A stretch of 64,000 bases of DNA from Chryseobacterium indicum (lineage in GTDB: Bacteria > Bacteroidota > Bacteroidia > Flavobacteriales > Weeksellaceae), in the NCBI RefSeq assembly GCF_021504595.1, contig NZ_JACSGT010000001.1:2046001-2110000 (forward strand). The letters run 5' to 3'. The position numbers and the translations under genes were made by a program. Below, piece by piece: positions 18,591 to 25,708 of this stretch (position 1 is the first letter of the stretch; each line of letters begins with the position of its first letter). The notes under the pieces were generated by a model. It ran no database searches. It was not told the DNA's origin and saw only the letters and a list, made by a program, of their open reading frames with translations.

Positions 18591-18599
18591 TACATTTGC
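18591..18599 (+). promoter_or_regulatory. Candidate -7 box (TACATTTGC) for the gene at 18612
   Basis: An exact TAnnTTTGC lies 12 nt upstream of the ATG and right after the preceding stop codon. A TTT rather than TTG occurs at the usual -33 distance. Confidence 0.5.
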
Positions 18600-18611
18600 A
18601 AAAACAAAAGA

Positions 18612-19190
18612 ATGAAAGTATTATTTCCGGTTTTACTGCTTTGCTCAGGTTGGATATTCAGCCAGAAAACCGTTCCTGCAGACTTCAAAAAAATTCCGGA
18701 AATCCTTGATAATACAGAACTGCTCTACCCCTTTATCGTTCCGGATAAAAAATACGAATACTGGAGCGTTCTCAGAAATAATCCCGATCCCGATAAAGCC
18801 ATCATTTACGAAAGCCAGATGCCTGATCTGATAACGTTGAATGATCCTGCTCCCGAAAAAGGATTTTTTCAGAAATGTCTCGGCGAAAACTGCTATTCCT
18901 ATGTTTTAGCCTGTGAAAAAAGCCGGTCGAAATACTTTTCAAATGAACAACAGCTAAGAGAGTTTATCGGATTTGTAGACAATCTTCCCGAAGCTATTTT
19001 AATTGCCAATACTTTCGGATATTCGGTTGACAGTTCCAATCAATTGGGAAGTTCATATAAAACTGAAAATCAGTACATTTCGCTATATCTTTCAAAATCT
19101 AAAAACAATTCTGAAACTAAGGAATCTTTTTTCATTAAAATCAATAGAAAAACAGGAAAATTAGAGGTAAAAAGTAACGGATTTTATTAA
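18612..19190 (+). CDS. Secreted protein of unknown function
   Basis: A 192-residue protein with a signal peptide (MKVLFPVLLLCSGWIFSQ, cut near residue 18). The mature part has a CLGENCYSYVLACE segment with three cysteines near residues 96-108 and a C-terminal beta-rich region ending in TGKLEVKSNGFY. I do not recognise the family. It is separated from the preceding lipoprotein gene by 33 bp and has its own candidate promoter. Downstream lies a non-coding repeat array. Confidence 0.65.
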   Translation: MKVLFPVLLLCSGWIFSQKTVPADFKKIPEILDNTELLYPFIVPDKKYEYWSVLRNNPDPDKAIIYESQMPDLITLNDPAPEKGFFQKCLGENCYSYVLACEKSRSKYFSNEQQLREFIGFVDNLPEAILIANTFGYSVDSSNQLGSSYKTENQYISLYLSKSKNNSETKESFFIKINRKTGKLEVKSNGFY

Positions 19191-19210
19191 ATGTTTTGAA
19201 GTTTTTTTTT

Positions 19211-19984
19211 GTCATTCTGAATGAAATTTTGCGAAGCAATATGCAATGAAGAATCTATTCATATGAAGTTATTTGAGATTTCGACTCCACTTCGTTTCGC
19301 TCAAAATGACAGTTTTACAGACTGAATCTAAAAGTTTTTAAACATATTAGTCACATAAGATTTTAAATAATTTTTAAACTTTATATCAGAACACATTAGT
19401 TTGTGAAAATCTTTGATTTTCTTCTTATGTGAACTTCTAAGTATTTAATTAAACTAAACTTATGTGACTAATGTGTCATATTAAAAAAAACTATCATTCT
19501 GAATGGAATTTTGCGAAGCATTATGAAATGAAGAATCTATTCATATGAAGTTTTTGAGATTTTTCGACTCCACTTCGTTGCGCTCAAAATGACAGTTTTA
19601 CAGACTGAATCTAAAAGTTTTTAAACATATTAGTCACATAAGATTTTAAATAATTTCTAAGCTTTATATCAGAACACATTAGTTTGTGAAAATCTTTGAT
19701 TTTCTTCTTATGTGAACTTCTAAGTATTTAATTAAACTAAACTTATGTGACTAATGTATTATATTAAAAAACTGTCATTCAGAATGAAATTTTACGAAGC
19801 AATATGCAATGAAGAATCTATTCATATGAAGTTTTTTTAGATTTTTCGGCTCCACTTCGTTGCGCTCAAAATGACAGTGTTACACATTATTAAATGTAAA
19901 AGTTTTAAAACACATATTTTAAAATGATTCTAAGCTTTATATCAGAACACATTAGTTTTTGAAAATCTTTGATTTTCTTATGTG
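19211..19984. repeat. Three tandem copies of a ~282-bp non-coding repeat, third truncated
   Basis: Copies start at about 19211, 19493 and 19774 (spacing 282 and 281). Each has two parts. The first is bounded by GTCATTCTGAATG and CAAAATGACAG and carries CGAAGCAATATG and ACTTCGTTGCGCTC. The second is an imperfect palindrome with exact 14-bp arms ATTAGTCACATAAG (19346-19359 in copy 1) and CTTATGTGACTAAT (19459-19472). No ORF runs through it. The third copy loses its right palindrome arm where IS5 copy 1 begins. The whole 800-bp gap between 19190 and the transposase consists of this array. Confidence 0.85.
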
Positions 19985-20883
19985 AAACCTGTTTAAACTT
20001 TTATTTTTCTGAGAAACAAAATAGAAAAAGCCAGATAATGCAAACTCACCCATGTAATATTTAAAGTTTCAAACCTTACTAATAGCGCTTTGAAGCTATC
20101 CAGCCATGCATTTGCTTTTTCTATTTTGAATCTTCTTTTATACAGTTCGGAATCAAAATATTTTTCATGCTGTGTATTTCCATTCCGTGGATTCTCTTTA
20201 ATATTGGCAATCATTTCTTTTTTCTCAAGAATATCTCTGCATTTTTTACCGTCAAAACCTGAATCTGCATTCAGGAATAATCCTTTACACTCTATATCAG
20301 CTTCATCCAAAAGAACAAAAATCTCCTCTAAAGTTTCTTCAATCTGATAAAGGTCATGATGTTCTCCGCTCACCGGCTCTCCCATTGAAAGCATTTGTCC
20401 CTGATTATCACAAAGGAAGATACAATTACTGGTCTTTGATGATTTTCGTCCCTGATAACCTACCGATTCGCCACCGGTTTTACTGCGCGTATGACTCCCG
20501 TCCATCTGAACACAGGAAAGATCTAAATCTCTTTTATTCTTTTTAAGAAGGGAAACCCAAATTCGCCTGAAAGAACCATCCTTACTCCATTTATTAAAAT
20601 AATAATAAATCAGTTGCCAACTGATTCTCTGATTGGTAAAGTACTCTTTAAGACTCAGCTCGCGCCATTGGCAGCCTGTTTTTAAACGCTTAATAATGAG
20701 TTGAAAGATTTTCCCTAAATCAAATCTTGTTGAAAATCCCCGTTTTCCTCTGCTCAAATGAGGAATTATCCATTTTTCCAGTTTATCTTTGCTTATGAGT
20801 TCCAGATTTTAGTTATTTTAAGTTGCAATCCAAAATTGCTAATTTTCTGGATACTCTTTCCGTAAAAAAGTTTAAACAGGTTT
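19985..20883 (-). mobile_element. IS5-type insertion sequence, copy 1 (899 bp)
   Basis: The ends AAACCTGTTTAAACTT (19985) and AAGTTTAAACAGGTTT (to 20883) are perfect 16-bp inverted repeats. The flanking bases GTG on the left and GTG on the right form a 3-bp target duplication. The element has landed in the third copy of the 282-bp repeat. Copy 2 at 24117-25015 has the same length and encodes an identical protein, so transposition or duplication was recent. Confidence 0.9.
19993..20757 (-). CDS. IS5-family DDE transposase (copy 1)
   Basis: The conceptual protein of 254 residues from a TTG at 20757 has a DDE core: Asp86 (VQMDGSHT), Asp165 (LNADSGFDG) and Glu213 (FKIEKANAW), plus the DUF4096-like N-terminal region with CQWREL. 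The frame stays open further upstream (codons reading LELISKDKLEKWIIPHLSRG), and this extra part resembles the start of the family's N-terminal domain, so translation may begin upstream at a non-ATG codon. No ATG exists in frame before the upstream stop. It catalyses cut-and-paste of the 899-bp element. Confidence 0.85.
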   Translation of the reverse strand: MSRGKRGFSTRFDLGKIFQLIIKRLKTGCQWRELSLKEYFTNQRISWQLIYYYFNKWSKDGSFRRIWVSLLKKNKRDLDLSCVQMDGSHTRSKTGGESVGYQGRKSSKTSNCIFLCDNQGQMLSMGEPVSGEHHDLYQIEETLEEIFVLLDEADIECKGLFLNADSGFDGKKCRDILEKKEMIANIKENPRNGNTQHEKYFDSELYKRRFKIEKANAWLDSFKALLVRFETLNITWVSLHYLAFSILFLRKIKV

Positions 20884-21015
20884 GTGATCTTTTAAATGAT
20901 TATTCAACAAAATTCAATAGTTTTAATAAAAAGGAATCATTAAAATTTTAAAACTTTATTAACTTAGTTTTTGTGTGGTATTGCGTAATTTTGAATTCAA
21001 ATAAATTTAAGAACA

Positions 21016-22179
21016 ATGCTTAATTTCGAACTAAAAAATCCAACCAAAATACTTTTCGGAAAAGGTGAAATTGCTAAAATTTCAAAAGAAATTCCTGCAG
21101 ATGCCAAAGTTTTAATGATTTACGGAGGCGGAAGCATCAAAAACAACGGTGTTTACGATCAGGTAAAAGAAGCTTTAAAAGATCATGAAGTGCATGAATT
21201 CGGCGGAGTTCCAGCCAATCCGGAATATGAAGTATTAATTAATGCTTTAAGCTTTATCAAAGAAAATAATATTACTTTTCTCTTGGCTGTCGGAGGCGGA
21301 TCTGTAATCGACGGAACGAAGTTTCTTTCCGCTGCTGCAAATTATGATGGGGAACCATGGGAAATTCTTACGAAACCTGTAAGAACTTTTGAAGGCGAAG
21401 GAATGCCTTTCGGAACTGTTCTTACCCTTCCTGCAACCGGTTCTGAAATGAATTCGGGGTACGTAATTTCGAGAAGAGAAACCAACGAAAAATTGTCTTC
21501 GGGAGGTCCCGGATTATTTCCTCAGTTCTCGGTTCTGGATCCGGAAGTGGTGAGATCCATTCCGCAAAGACAGATCGTTAACGGTTTAACGGACGCTTAT
21601 ACTCACGTTCTGGAACAGTATATGACGGCTCCTTCTTCGGCAGATCTTCAGGAAAGAATTGCAGAAAGTATTCTCATCAGTATACAGGAAACTGCTCCGA
21701 AAGTTCTGGCGGAGGAATTTGATTATGACGCAGCCGGAAATTTTATGTGGTGCTGTACAATGGCTCTTAACGGACTGATTCAGAAAGGTGTGATTACAGA
21801 CTGGGCGGTTCACGCGATGGGACACGAACTGACGGCTTATTTCGGGATCGATCACGCAAGAACTTTAGCCATTATTGCGCCATCGCATTACCGTTATAAT
21901 TTTGAATCCAAGAAAGGTAAACTGGCTCAGTATGCGGAAAGAGTCTGGGGAATTAAAGACGGAACACTGGAAGAAAAGGCAGAACTGGGAATCAAAAAGC
22001 TGGAAGAATTCTTCCACAGCCTTCATATTGATACGAAACTTTCTGATTACACAGAAGATTATAAAGGAACGGCTGAAAGAGTGGAAAAAACTTTTACAGA
22101 GAGAAACTGGCTTGGTTTGGGAGAATACAGAAAACTGACTCCTCAAGATGCTTCTAAAATTGTGGAAATGAGCTATTAA
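21016..22179 (+). CDS. YqhD-type NADPH-dependent iron/zinc alcohol dehydrogenase
   Basis: This 387-residue group III alcohol dehydrogenase resembles E. coli YqhD, which reduces aldehydes from lipid peroxidation and other sources with NADPH. The cofactor loop GGGSIKNNGVYDQV (about 38-51) matches YqhD, and GGGSVIDGTKF follows near residue 95. Metal ligands are in place: Asp and His four apart in LTDAYTHVLEQY, and two His 14 apart in VHAMGHELTAYFGIDHA. It is transcribed alone (194 bp to the next gene) and lies between the two IS5 copies. A TAATTTTG box occurs at 20986-20993, 22 nt upstream of the ATG. Confidence 0.9.
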   Translation: MLNFELKNPTKILFGKGEIAKISKEIPADAKVLMIYGGGSIKNNGVYDQVKEALKDHEVHEFGGVPANPEYEVLINALSFIKENNITFLLAVGGGSVIDGTKFLSAAANYDGEPWEILTKPVRTFEGEGMPFGTVLTLPATGSEMNSGYVISRRETNEKLSSGGPGLFPQFSVLDPEVVRSIPQRQIVNGLTDAYTHVLEQYMTAPSSADLQERIAESILISIQETAPKVLAEEFDYDAAGNFMWCCTMALNGLIQKGVITDWAVHAMGHELTAYFGIDHARTLAIIAPSHYRYNFESKKGKLAQYAERVWGIKDGTLEEKAELGIKKLEEFFHSLHIDTKLSDYTEDYKGTAERVEKTFTERNWLGLGEYRKLTPQDASKIVEMSY

Positions 22180-22373
22180 AAGCCGAAAGTTTCAGATCCG
22201 AAGAAGGAAGTTTATTGCTATGCTGCAAAAAATAAAACAGACAGGAATAAACTTTCACCTTACAATTTTTGTTCCAATTTGCTTTTTCTGTAATCAATCG
22301 TTTAAAAAACCTTAATTTCATTAGAGATATTTCAAATTTATTTATATTTTAGCATATTCTTAAATTTGTAAAA

Positions 22374-22835
22374 ATGAAAAAACAATTACTTTTATTTACC
22401 TTTTCAGCGTTAGCGCTTACTTCATGTAACGATGATGATATCCAGGGTTATGAAATGGATATGATGAAAGGTGATTGGAAGATCAGTAAAAAAGAAACGA
22501 TATCAGGAAAAGACGATAAATTTGTAATCGGTACTACAACGCCTACAGGATGTTCTGTGAATGACAAACTGGAGTTCAGAACAGATTATTATACCTCTTT
22601 TACAACGTATGGAGGAACTGGTACAAACTGTAATGTTGTGGCGAAAGTAGAAGGGAAATATGAGTACAATTCTGAAACAAAAGATTTAACGGTTACTTAT
22701 ACCAATACGAGCCCGGTGAAATACAGAATTGTAATTCTTACGAGCTCTGAGATGAGAATAAAGCAAATGTCCGGCAACATAGACCAAAACGGAGATACGA
22801 TACCGGATGCGGAATATATTACCTACAAAAGATAA
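22374..22835 (+). CDS. Lipocalin-like surface lipoprotein
   Basis: A 153-residue lipoprotein (lipobox LTSC, then NDDD) of the lipocalin-like type frequent in Flavobacteriia, with an early G-x-W motif (MKGDWKISKKE) and alternating beta strands. Acidic residues straight after the lipid-modified Cys resemble the lipoprotein export signal that directs lipoproteins to the cell surface in this phylum. The ligand is unknown. A paralogue with the same plan lies at 25240-25674 on the far side of IS5 copy 2. A TAAATTTG box at 22361-22368 is only 5 nt from the ATG, suggesting a leaderless transcript. Confidence 0.75.
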   Translation: MKKQLLLFTFSALALTSCNDDDIQGYEMDMMKGDWKISKKETISGKDDKFVIGTTTPTGCSVNDKLEFRTDYYTSFTTYGGTGTNCNVVAKVEGKYEYNSETKDLTVTYTNTSPVKYRIVILTSSEMRIKQMSGNIDQNGDTIPDAEYITYKR

Positions 22836-22842
22836 AAAAGAA

Positions 22843-22871
22843 AACTCTCGAAAATTTCGGGAGTTTTTTCT
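22843..22871 (+). terminator. Intrinsic terminator after lipocalin-like gene 1
   Basis: The arms ACTCTCGAAA and TTTCGGGAGT, with a single mismatch, are followed by TTTTTTC, 7 bp after the stop. Confidence 0.8.
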
Positions 22872-22911
22872 TGAAAAGAAATTTTAATATTCAACTAAAA
22901 TTATTAAAACA

Positions 22912-23565
22912 ATGAAGAAGATTTTTTCGGCATTTCTGATGCTGACTTTTGCCCTGTTTTTTGCACAGGAAAAACAGATGTTCTGGCAGGACATCCAAAA
23001 TTTTAAGAAACTGGATCTGGAAAATCCTCCGGCTAAAAATGCAATTCTTTTAGTAGGAAGTTCGTCTTTTACCAAATGGACGGATGTCGCGAATTACTTT
23101 CCGGATAAAACCATCATCAACAGAGGTTTCGGAGGTTCAAGATTAACAGATCTGAATGATTATGCAGAGGATCTTTTAAATCCTTATCAGCCCAAACAGA
23201 TCATCATTTACTGTGGTGAGAATGATTTTGCTGACAACGATAAGTTAAAAGCTGATGTTGTAGTGGAAAGATTTAAAACATTCTATAAAAAAATCCGTGC
23301 AAAATTTCCGAAAATTGAAGTGGATTATATTTCCATCAAATATTCTCCGAGCCGCGAAAAGCTGTGGCCGCAAATGAAGAAAGCCAATGAAAAGATTGCC
23401 GATTTCATGAAAAAGCAGCCGAATGCAGAGTTTATTGATATCACAAAGGTAATGCAGGATGAAAACGGAAACGTAAGAAAAGACCTGTTTGTGGAAGATA
23501 TGCTTCACATGACTCCGGAAGGCTACAGATTATGGACTTCTGTGATGAATCCTTATATGAAATAA
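22912..23565 (+). CDS. Secreted SGNH/GDSL-type hydrolase
   Basis: The 217-residue protein has a signal peptide (cut near FFAQ, residue 19) and the SGNH-fold blocks in order: the Ser nucleophile near residue 51 (LLVGSSSFTKW), the Gly block (INRGFGGS), the Asn block (YCGENDF) and the catalytic Asp196/His199 (DMLHMTPEGY). Such enzymes are esterases or acetyl-hydrolases of lipids or glycans; the substrate is unknown. The next gene starts one base after its stop, so the two are translated from one mRNA. Confidence 0.88.
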   Translation: MKKIFSAFLMLTFALFFAQEKQMFWQDIQNFKKLDLENPPAKNAILLVGSSSFTKWTDVANYFPDKTIINRGFGGSRLTDLNDYAEDLLNPYQPKQIIIYCGENDFADNDKLKADVVVERFKTFYKKIRAKFPKIEVDYISIKYSPSREKLWPQMKKANEKIADFMKKQPNAEFIDITKVMQDENGNVRKDLFVEDMLHMTPEGYRLWTSVMNPYMK

Positions 23566-23566
23566 A

Positions 23567-24034
23567 ATGAGAGAATCTACCCGAAACCTTCCGATTTTTA
23601 AAAAAGCGCAGGAAATCTACGAAACTCTAAAAGTGATAACAGATTTATTTCCTGAGGATAATGATTATCTCCAGACACTAAAATCGCATCTTCTTGAAGA
23701 CAGCATGATCATTCATGCAAAAATATCCGGTGCGGAAGCCGTAAAACTGTATGACATTAAGATGGAAAATGCAGCGATCATAAGAAAAGCGGCAAGAAGC
23801 ATTATGGTAAGCGGAAATACACTGGAAATGATGGGATTTACAGATGCAAAGTATTATACAATTATAAGAAATCTAACCGAAGAATTCAGGCTTTTATTTG
23901 TCGACTGGGTTTCAGGATTTAATCCTAAACATTTTATTGTGGACAATTGGGGATTGTTTAATCCTCCGGGAATTTCGCATGATTATGTTCAGCGGGATGA
24001 CGAACTGAATTTTCTTGATGAGGATGAGGAATAA
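23567..24034 (+). CDS. Helical protein of unknown function, possible four-helix bundle
   Basis: A 155-residue protein without signal or membrane segment. The first about 120 residues are predicted helical (FKKAQEIYETLKVITDLF, LLEDSMIIHAKISGAEA, NAAIIRKAARSIMV, RNLTEEFRLLFVDW), a spacing reminiscent of the four-helix-bundle (23S rRNA intervening protein-like) fold, but I cannot confirm it. The C-terminus is acidic (LDEDEE). It starts one base after the SGNH hydrolase stop, so it is probably functionally linked to it. A strong terminator follows. Confidence 0.65.
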   Translation: MRESTRNLPIFKKAQEIYETLKVITDLFPEDNDYLQTLKSHLLEDSMIIHAKISGAEAVKLYDIKMENAAIIRKAARSIMVSGNTLEMMGFTDAKYYTIIRNLTEEFRLLFVDWVSGFNPKHFIVDNWGLFNPPGISHDYVQRDDELNFLDEDEE

Positions 24035-24035
24035 A

Positions 24036-24070
24036 AATGAGCTGTTTCAGTTTTGAAGCAGCTTTTTTAT
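24036..24070 (+). terminator. Intrinsic terminator of the SGNH hydrolase operon
   Basis: The arms AGCTGTTTCA and TGAAGCAGCT (24040-24063) pair with one G-U and are followed by TTTTTT. Confidence 0.85.
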
Positions 24071-24116
24071 TGATAAATTAATTTAAACTTATAGCTGGAA
24101 TATGGGTTTATATAAA

Positions 24117-25015
24117 AAACCTGTTTAAACTTTTATTTTTCTGAGAAACAAAATAGAAAAAGCCAGATAATGCAAACTCACCCATGTAATATTTAAAGTT
24201 TCAAACCTTACTAATAGCGCTTTGAAGCTATCCAGCCATGCATTTGCTTTTTCTATTTTGAATCTTCTTTTATACAGTTCGGAATCAAAATATTTTTCAT
24301 GCTGTGTATTTCCATTCCGTGGATTCTCTTTAATATTGGCAATCATTTCTTTTTTCTCAAGAATATCTCTGCATTTTTTACCGTCAAAACCTGAATCTGC
24401 ATTCAGGAATAATCCTTTACACTCTATATCAGCTTCATCCAAAAGAACAAAAATCTCCTCTAAAGTTTCTTCAATCTGATAAAGGTCATGATGTTCTCCG
24501 CTCACCGGCTCTCCCATTGAAAGCATTTGTCCCTGATTATCACAAAGGAAGATACAATTACTGGTCTTTGATGATTTTCGTCCCTGATAACCTACCGATT
24601 CGCCACCGGTTTTACTGCGCGTATGACTCCCGTCCATCTGAACACAGGAAAGATCTAAATCTCTTTTATTCTTTTTAAGAAGGGAAACCCAAATTCGCCT
24701 GAAAGAACCATCCTTACTCCATTTATTAAAATAATAATAAATCAGTTGCCAACTGATTCTCTGATTGGTAAAGTACTCTTTAAGACTCAGCTCGCGCCAT
24801 TGGCAGCCTGTTTTTAAACGCTTAATAATGAGTTGAAAGATTTTCCCTAAATCAAATCTTGTTGAAAATCCCCGTTTTCCTCTGCTCAAATGAGGAATTA
24901 TCCATTTTTCCAGTTTATCTTTGCTTATGAGTTCCAGATTTTAGTTATTTTAAGTTGCAATCCAAAATTGCTAATTTTCTGGATACTCTTTCCGTAAAAA
25001 AGTTTAAACAGGTTT
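24117..25015 (-). mobile_element. IS5-type insertion sequence, copy 2 (899 bp)
   Basis: It has the same ends and length as copy 1 and encodes an identical transposase in the same orientation. The immediate flanks are AAA on both sides, a 3-bp target duplication distinct from the GTG of copy 1, so the two copies inserted independently. It lies about 50 bp behind the SGNH operon terminator. Confidence 0.9.
24125..24889 (-). CDS. IS5-family DDE transposase (copy 2)
   Basis: Identical at protein level to the transposase at 19993-20757, with the same DDE residues (Asp86, Asp165, Glu213) and the same TTG start question. The open frame again extends upstream of the TTG without an ATG. Two intact copies 4.1 kb apart can act in trans on each other and are a substrate for homologous recombination that would delete the intervening genes. 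Confidence 0.85.
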   Translation of the reverse strand: MSRGKRGFSTRFDLGKIFQLIIKRLKTGCQWRELSLKEYFTNQRISWQLIYYYFNKWSKDGSFRRIWVSLLKKNKRDLDLSCVQMDGSHTRSKTGGESVGYQGRKSSKTSNCIFLCDNQGQMLSMGEPVSGEHHDLYQIEETLEEIFVLLDEADIECKGLFLNADSGFDGKKCRDILEKKEMIANIKENPRNGNTQHEKYFDSELYKRRFKIEKANAWLDSFKALLVRFETLNITWVSLHYLAFSILFLRKIKV

Positions 25016-25185
25016 AAAGTATTCAAACGTCTGCAAAGAAAAAAATCTTTTATTTTTTAAACTTATGTGCTCTTTTTTTCCACTTAAGTATTAAGCTTAA
25101 ATAACTAATGTGTTAAAATCTTTTGCATCTTTTTGCGGTTAAAAAGCTTAAACAAACTCGATGATTATTTTATTGAAAGATTTTT
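25016..25185. repeat. Degenerate dispersed repeat between IS5 copy 2 and lipocalin-like gene 2
   Basis: This AT-rich stretch contains CTTATGTGCTC, CTTAAGTATTAAGCTTAAATAAC and AACTAATGTGTTAAAATC. These echo the palindrome module of the 282-bp array (CTTATGTGACTAATGTG, AAGTATTTAATTAAAC). It appears to be a worn copy of the same repeat family. No coding frame is seen. Confidence 0.5.
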
Positions 25186-25216
25186 TTGTGTGAAAAGTTT
25201 TTTTCCTTTTCTTTGC
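25186..25216 (+). promoter_or_regulatory. Promoter of lipocalin-like gene 2
   Basis: TTG at 25186-25188, a 19-nt spacer and TTTCTTTGC at 25208-25216 match the Bacteroidota -33/-7 layout except for the second base of the -7 box. The leader to the ATG is 23 nt. Confidence 0.6.
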
Positions 25217-25239
25217 AGCCTTAAAAATTAGTTTAAACC

Positions 25240-25674
25240 ATGAAAAAAATCTTATTTCTTGCTATTTCGGCAGGTTTTCTTTTCACAGCCTGCAAAAGTG
25301 ATGACGACGATGTATATGCATCTGTTGTAGGAGTCTGGAAGCCTTCCAGAGAAATGGCAGTTTCCGGAAAAAACGGAAGTACTATTTATAATGATCCTTC
25401 TTCAAGCTGCTACAAAAAAAGTACATTTGATTTTAAATCGAACAATACAATGGTAAGCAACATTTTTGATGAAGGAATGAGCGGAAATTGTGAAAATCTG
25501 GGAACAGATACTTCTTCTTATTCTTATGACCCGCTAAACAAACAGATCGTTATAGACGGCGAATCCAGTGAAGTTCTAAAGCTTACCAATTATGAAATGC
25601 ATATTGTTTCAGATTACAGTGATGAAGACGGGGACGGAATCGACGATAAAATAGTTCTTGTACTGATCCGATAA
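25240..25674 (+). CDS. Lipocalin-like surface lipoprotein (paralogue)
   Basis: A 144-residue lipoprotein with lipobox FTAC followed by KSDDDD, an acidic tract matching the lipoprotein surface-export signal described for Flavobacteriia (Ser then three acidic residues). The plan equals that of the gene at 22374: a G-x-W motif (VGVWKPSREM), a Ser/Gly/Cys mid-part (SSSCYKKSTFDF), and a C-terminal D-x-DGDGIDDK stretch reminiscent of a calcium loop. The ligand is unknown. It is convergent with the DEAD-box helicase gene and shares a terminator with it. Confidence 0.72.
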   Translation: MKKILFLAISAGFLFTACKSDDDDVYASVVGVWKPSREMAVSGKNGSTIYNDPSSSCYKKSTFDFKSNNTMVSNIFDEGMSGNCENLGTDTSSYSYDPLNKQIVIDGESSEVLKLTNYEMHIVSDYSDEDGDGIDDKIVLVLIR

Positions 25675-25680
25675 AAAAGC

Positions 25681-25708
25681 AAACTCCCGAAAAATTTCGG
25701 GAGTTTTT
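25681..25708. terminator. Bidirectional terminator between lipoprotein and helicase genes
   Basis: AAACTCCCGAAA and TTTCGGGAGTTT form a near-perfect hairpin with A- and T-runs outside both arms, placed between two convergent genes. Confidence 0.85.

Noticed and set aside
19985..25015. Composite transposon made of two IS5 copies with cargo genes
   Set aside because: Each copy has its own 3-bp target duplication (GTG and AAA). A composite unit that moved here would show matching repeats only at the outer ends.
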